From contig SPBQ01000181.1 in the NCBI GenBank assembly GCA_004525875.1, positions 1 to 5,475 on the forward strand: 5,475 nt of DNA, read 5' to 3'. A program made the translations under genes and the position numbers. This document shows positions 4,335 through 5,475 of this stretch, piece by piece. Positions within the stretch are counted from its first letter, which is position 1. Each line of letters opens with the position of its first letter. This DNA comes from Myxococcales bacterium. GTDB taxonomy: Bacteria; Desulfobacterota_B; Binatia; UBA1149; SPBQ01. The notes below the pieces were generated by a model. The model saw only the letters and a program-made list of their open reading frames with translations. It searched no databases and was not told where the DNA came from.

Positions 4335-5475
4335 CAGGCCGGCTCAACCGTCACCGGAATACCGTTCACGACCTGGTTACCGGAGATCTCGTCGACCATC
4401 GTTCCGGACGCGAGCAGATTGTTGTTCACACCCGCGTGCTCCTGCGCCACCGCGACCTTGGTGCCGGGCCGGTCGTGCCCCCAGCCGTGGGGTAGCGAAA
4501 CCACGCCTGGCATCATCTCGTCGCTCACTTCCACCGGCGCAACGACGGCTCCGGCCTCGGAGCGAATCGCAGCCCGGTCGCCGTCGGATACTCCCGCACG
4601 CTCGGCGTCCGCGGGGTGGATCAGCAACGTGCAGCGGTCCTTGCCCGTCACCAGCGACGGCACGTTGTGCATCCACGAGTTGTTCGATCGCAGGTGGCGC
4701 CGGCTGACAAGGACCAGCTCCGGCTCGTCACGCGCGAGCCGTGCGCGCAGCCGTCCGAGATCGTCCGTGATGTAGGGCGGCGCGAGCTCGATCTTGCCCG
4801 ACGCGGTCTCCAGCACACGGTCGAGCTGGGGCGTCAGCGCGCCCTTGTCGATGCCATGCGGCGCAGCCTCGAAGTCGGCGAGCGTAAGCCCCCCGGAGTT
4901 CGCGCCGTAGTGGTCGCCCCAGGGCCCGCTGCGGATCTGGAAATCGAGCAATCGTAGCGGTCCACCTTCGGACCGCGACCCGGCGATGATGTCCTGCGCG
5001 TCTCGCCCCTCGAGTGGAAAACCGGGTATCTGCACAAGCGCCTCGACCAGTCCGTGGAAGAACAGATCGTCGAGATCGCCGGCCCTGAGGTCTCCCGGCC
5101 CGTGCCCCATACAGAAGCCGGCGAGCAAGAGCAGTACCTCCCACTCCTGGGGCCGGTCCTCGTTCGGAAAGATCGCCGGCGAGTAGTTGCCGGCGTTGCG
5201 AAGCGCCCAGTTCCAGATCAGATCGTCGAAGTGCGGGATCTCCAGCGGGGACTGGCCAGGGAGGATGACGTCGGCATTCGCGGTGGTCTCGTTGATCCAG
5301 TTGTCCACGCAGACGAGGCAGTCCAGCTGCGGCAGGGCCGCTTGCAGCTTGCCCGCGTCGGGCGCGGAGATCGCCGGGTTGCCGGCAATCGTGATGAGCC
5401 CTCGGACCTGCCCCTCCCCCGGTGTGGATATCTCCTCGGCCAGACATGAGACCGGTACCTGGCCGAGAACTTCGG
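4334..5475 (-). CDS. Molybdopterin-dependent oxidoreductase, C-terminal half, cut by right edge
   Basis: A partial enzyme of the molybdopterin oxidoreductase (DMSO reductase/formate dehydrogenase-like) family. It uses bis-molybdopterin guanine dinucleotide for a two-electron redox reaction; the substrate is not fixed by what is visible. The frame is open to the edge at 5473, giving 379 residues of perhaps about 700, so the start, any Fe4S4 cysteines and the Mo ligand lie outside. Seen, in partial numbering: GLITIAGNPAISAPDAGKLQ (25-44), VDNWINETTANADVILPGQS (56-75), RNAGNYSPAIFP (92-103), then the dinucleotide-binding domain (about 252-375) with RRHLRSNNSWMHNVPSLV (258-275), VSLPHGWGHDRPG (325-337) and EHAGVNNNLLASG (345-357). 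A GTG at 5308 could be mistaken for a start, but homologous sequence continues upstream of it. A twin-Arg signal cannot be judged. The lipoprotein gene lies 82 bases downstream. NPED-type formate dehydrogenase labels in databases may be loose. Confidence 0.93.
   Translation of the reverse strand, partial: EVLGQVPVSCLAEEISTPGEGQVRGLITIAGNPAISAPDAGKLQAALPQLDCLVCVDNWINETTANADVILPGQSPLEIPHFDDLIWNWALRNAGNYSPAIFPNEDRPQEWEVLLLLAGFCMGHGPGDLRAGDLDDLFFHGLVEALVQIPGFPLEGRDAQDIIAGSRSEGGPLRLLDFQIRSGPWGDHYGANSGGLTLADFEAAPHGIDKGALTPQLDRVLETASGKIELAPPYITDDLGRLRARLARDEPELVLVSRRHLRSNNSWMHNVPSLVTGKDRCTLLIHPADAERAGVSDGDRAAIRSEAGAVVAPVEVSDEMMPGVVSLPHGWGHDRPGTKVAVAQEHAGVNNNLLASGTMVDEISGNQVVNGIPVTVEPA

Noticed and set aside
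3889..4707. Plus-strand frame of 272 codons over the lipoprotein and oxidoreductase genes
   Set aside because: It crosses two supported minus-strand genes and becomes a low-complexity Arg/Pro/Ser product.
5306..5308. GTG at 5308 as the start of the oxidoreductase
   Set aside because: The same frame stays open to the edge and encodes further family sequence, including an AGNPAISAPDAGKLQ segment, so the GTG is an internal valine.
4728..5447. Minus-strand frame of 239 codons inside the oxidoreductase
   Set aside because: It is the neighbouring frame of the molybdopterin oxidoreductase. The true frame carries the family motifs on both sides, so no frameshift is needed.
1..5475. CRISPR array, tRNA, insertion sequence or phage element
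   Set aside because: No regular direct repeats, cloverleaf pattern, transposase or integrase motif, or terminal inverted repeats with target duplications were seen on either strand.

Overview
This is a high-GC bacterial window with six protein-coding genes. Two of them are cut by the window edges. The coding style, the HWE-type histidine kinase and the lipoprotein point to a proteobacterium-like, Gram-negative, possibly uncultured lineage. That placement is inference from gene content and base composition; there is no rRNA or other marker gene.

Layout by position. (1) 1-553, minus strand: N-terminal part of a class III (CaiB/BaiF) CoA-transferase, running off the left edge. (2) 668-1372, minus: a seven-helix Bax inhibitor-1 (BI-1/TMBIM) family membrane protein. 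(3) 1470-2606, minus: a 378-aa protein resembling AttH/CrtC-like (lipocalin-related) proteins of unknown function. (4) 2757-3833, plus: a soluble PAS-HWE sensor histidine kinase with a TTG start. (5) 3835-4251, minus: a small putative lipoprotein with a Cys-Gly-Cys motif. (6) 4334-5475, minus: C-terminal half of a molybdopterin-dependent oxidoreductase, running off the right edge. All gaps between genes are under 160 bases. No tRNA, rRNA, CRISPR array, insertion sequence or attachment site was seen.

How the genes may work together. Genes 3, 2 and 1 lie in that transcriptional order on the minus strand, with gaps of 97 and 114 bases, and could be co-transcribed. An acyl-CoA transferase, an AttH/CrtC-like protein and a molybdenum oxidoreductase in one neighbourhood fit the catabolism of hydrophobic small molecules, but the sequence does not fix a substrate. 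The kinase diverges from gene 3 across a 150-base intergenic region and converges on the lipoprotein with one base between the two stop codons. It has no adjacent response regulator and looks like an orphan.

No clear new multi-gene system is visible. The points most worth a second look are residue-level departures in otherwise recognisable families: an apparent loss of the catalytic Asp in the CoA-transferase, loss of the second di-aspartyl residue in the BI-1 protein, and the unexplained Cys-Gly-Cys lipoprotein.
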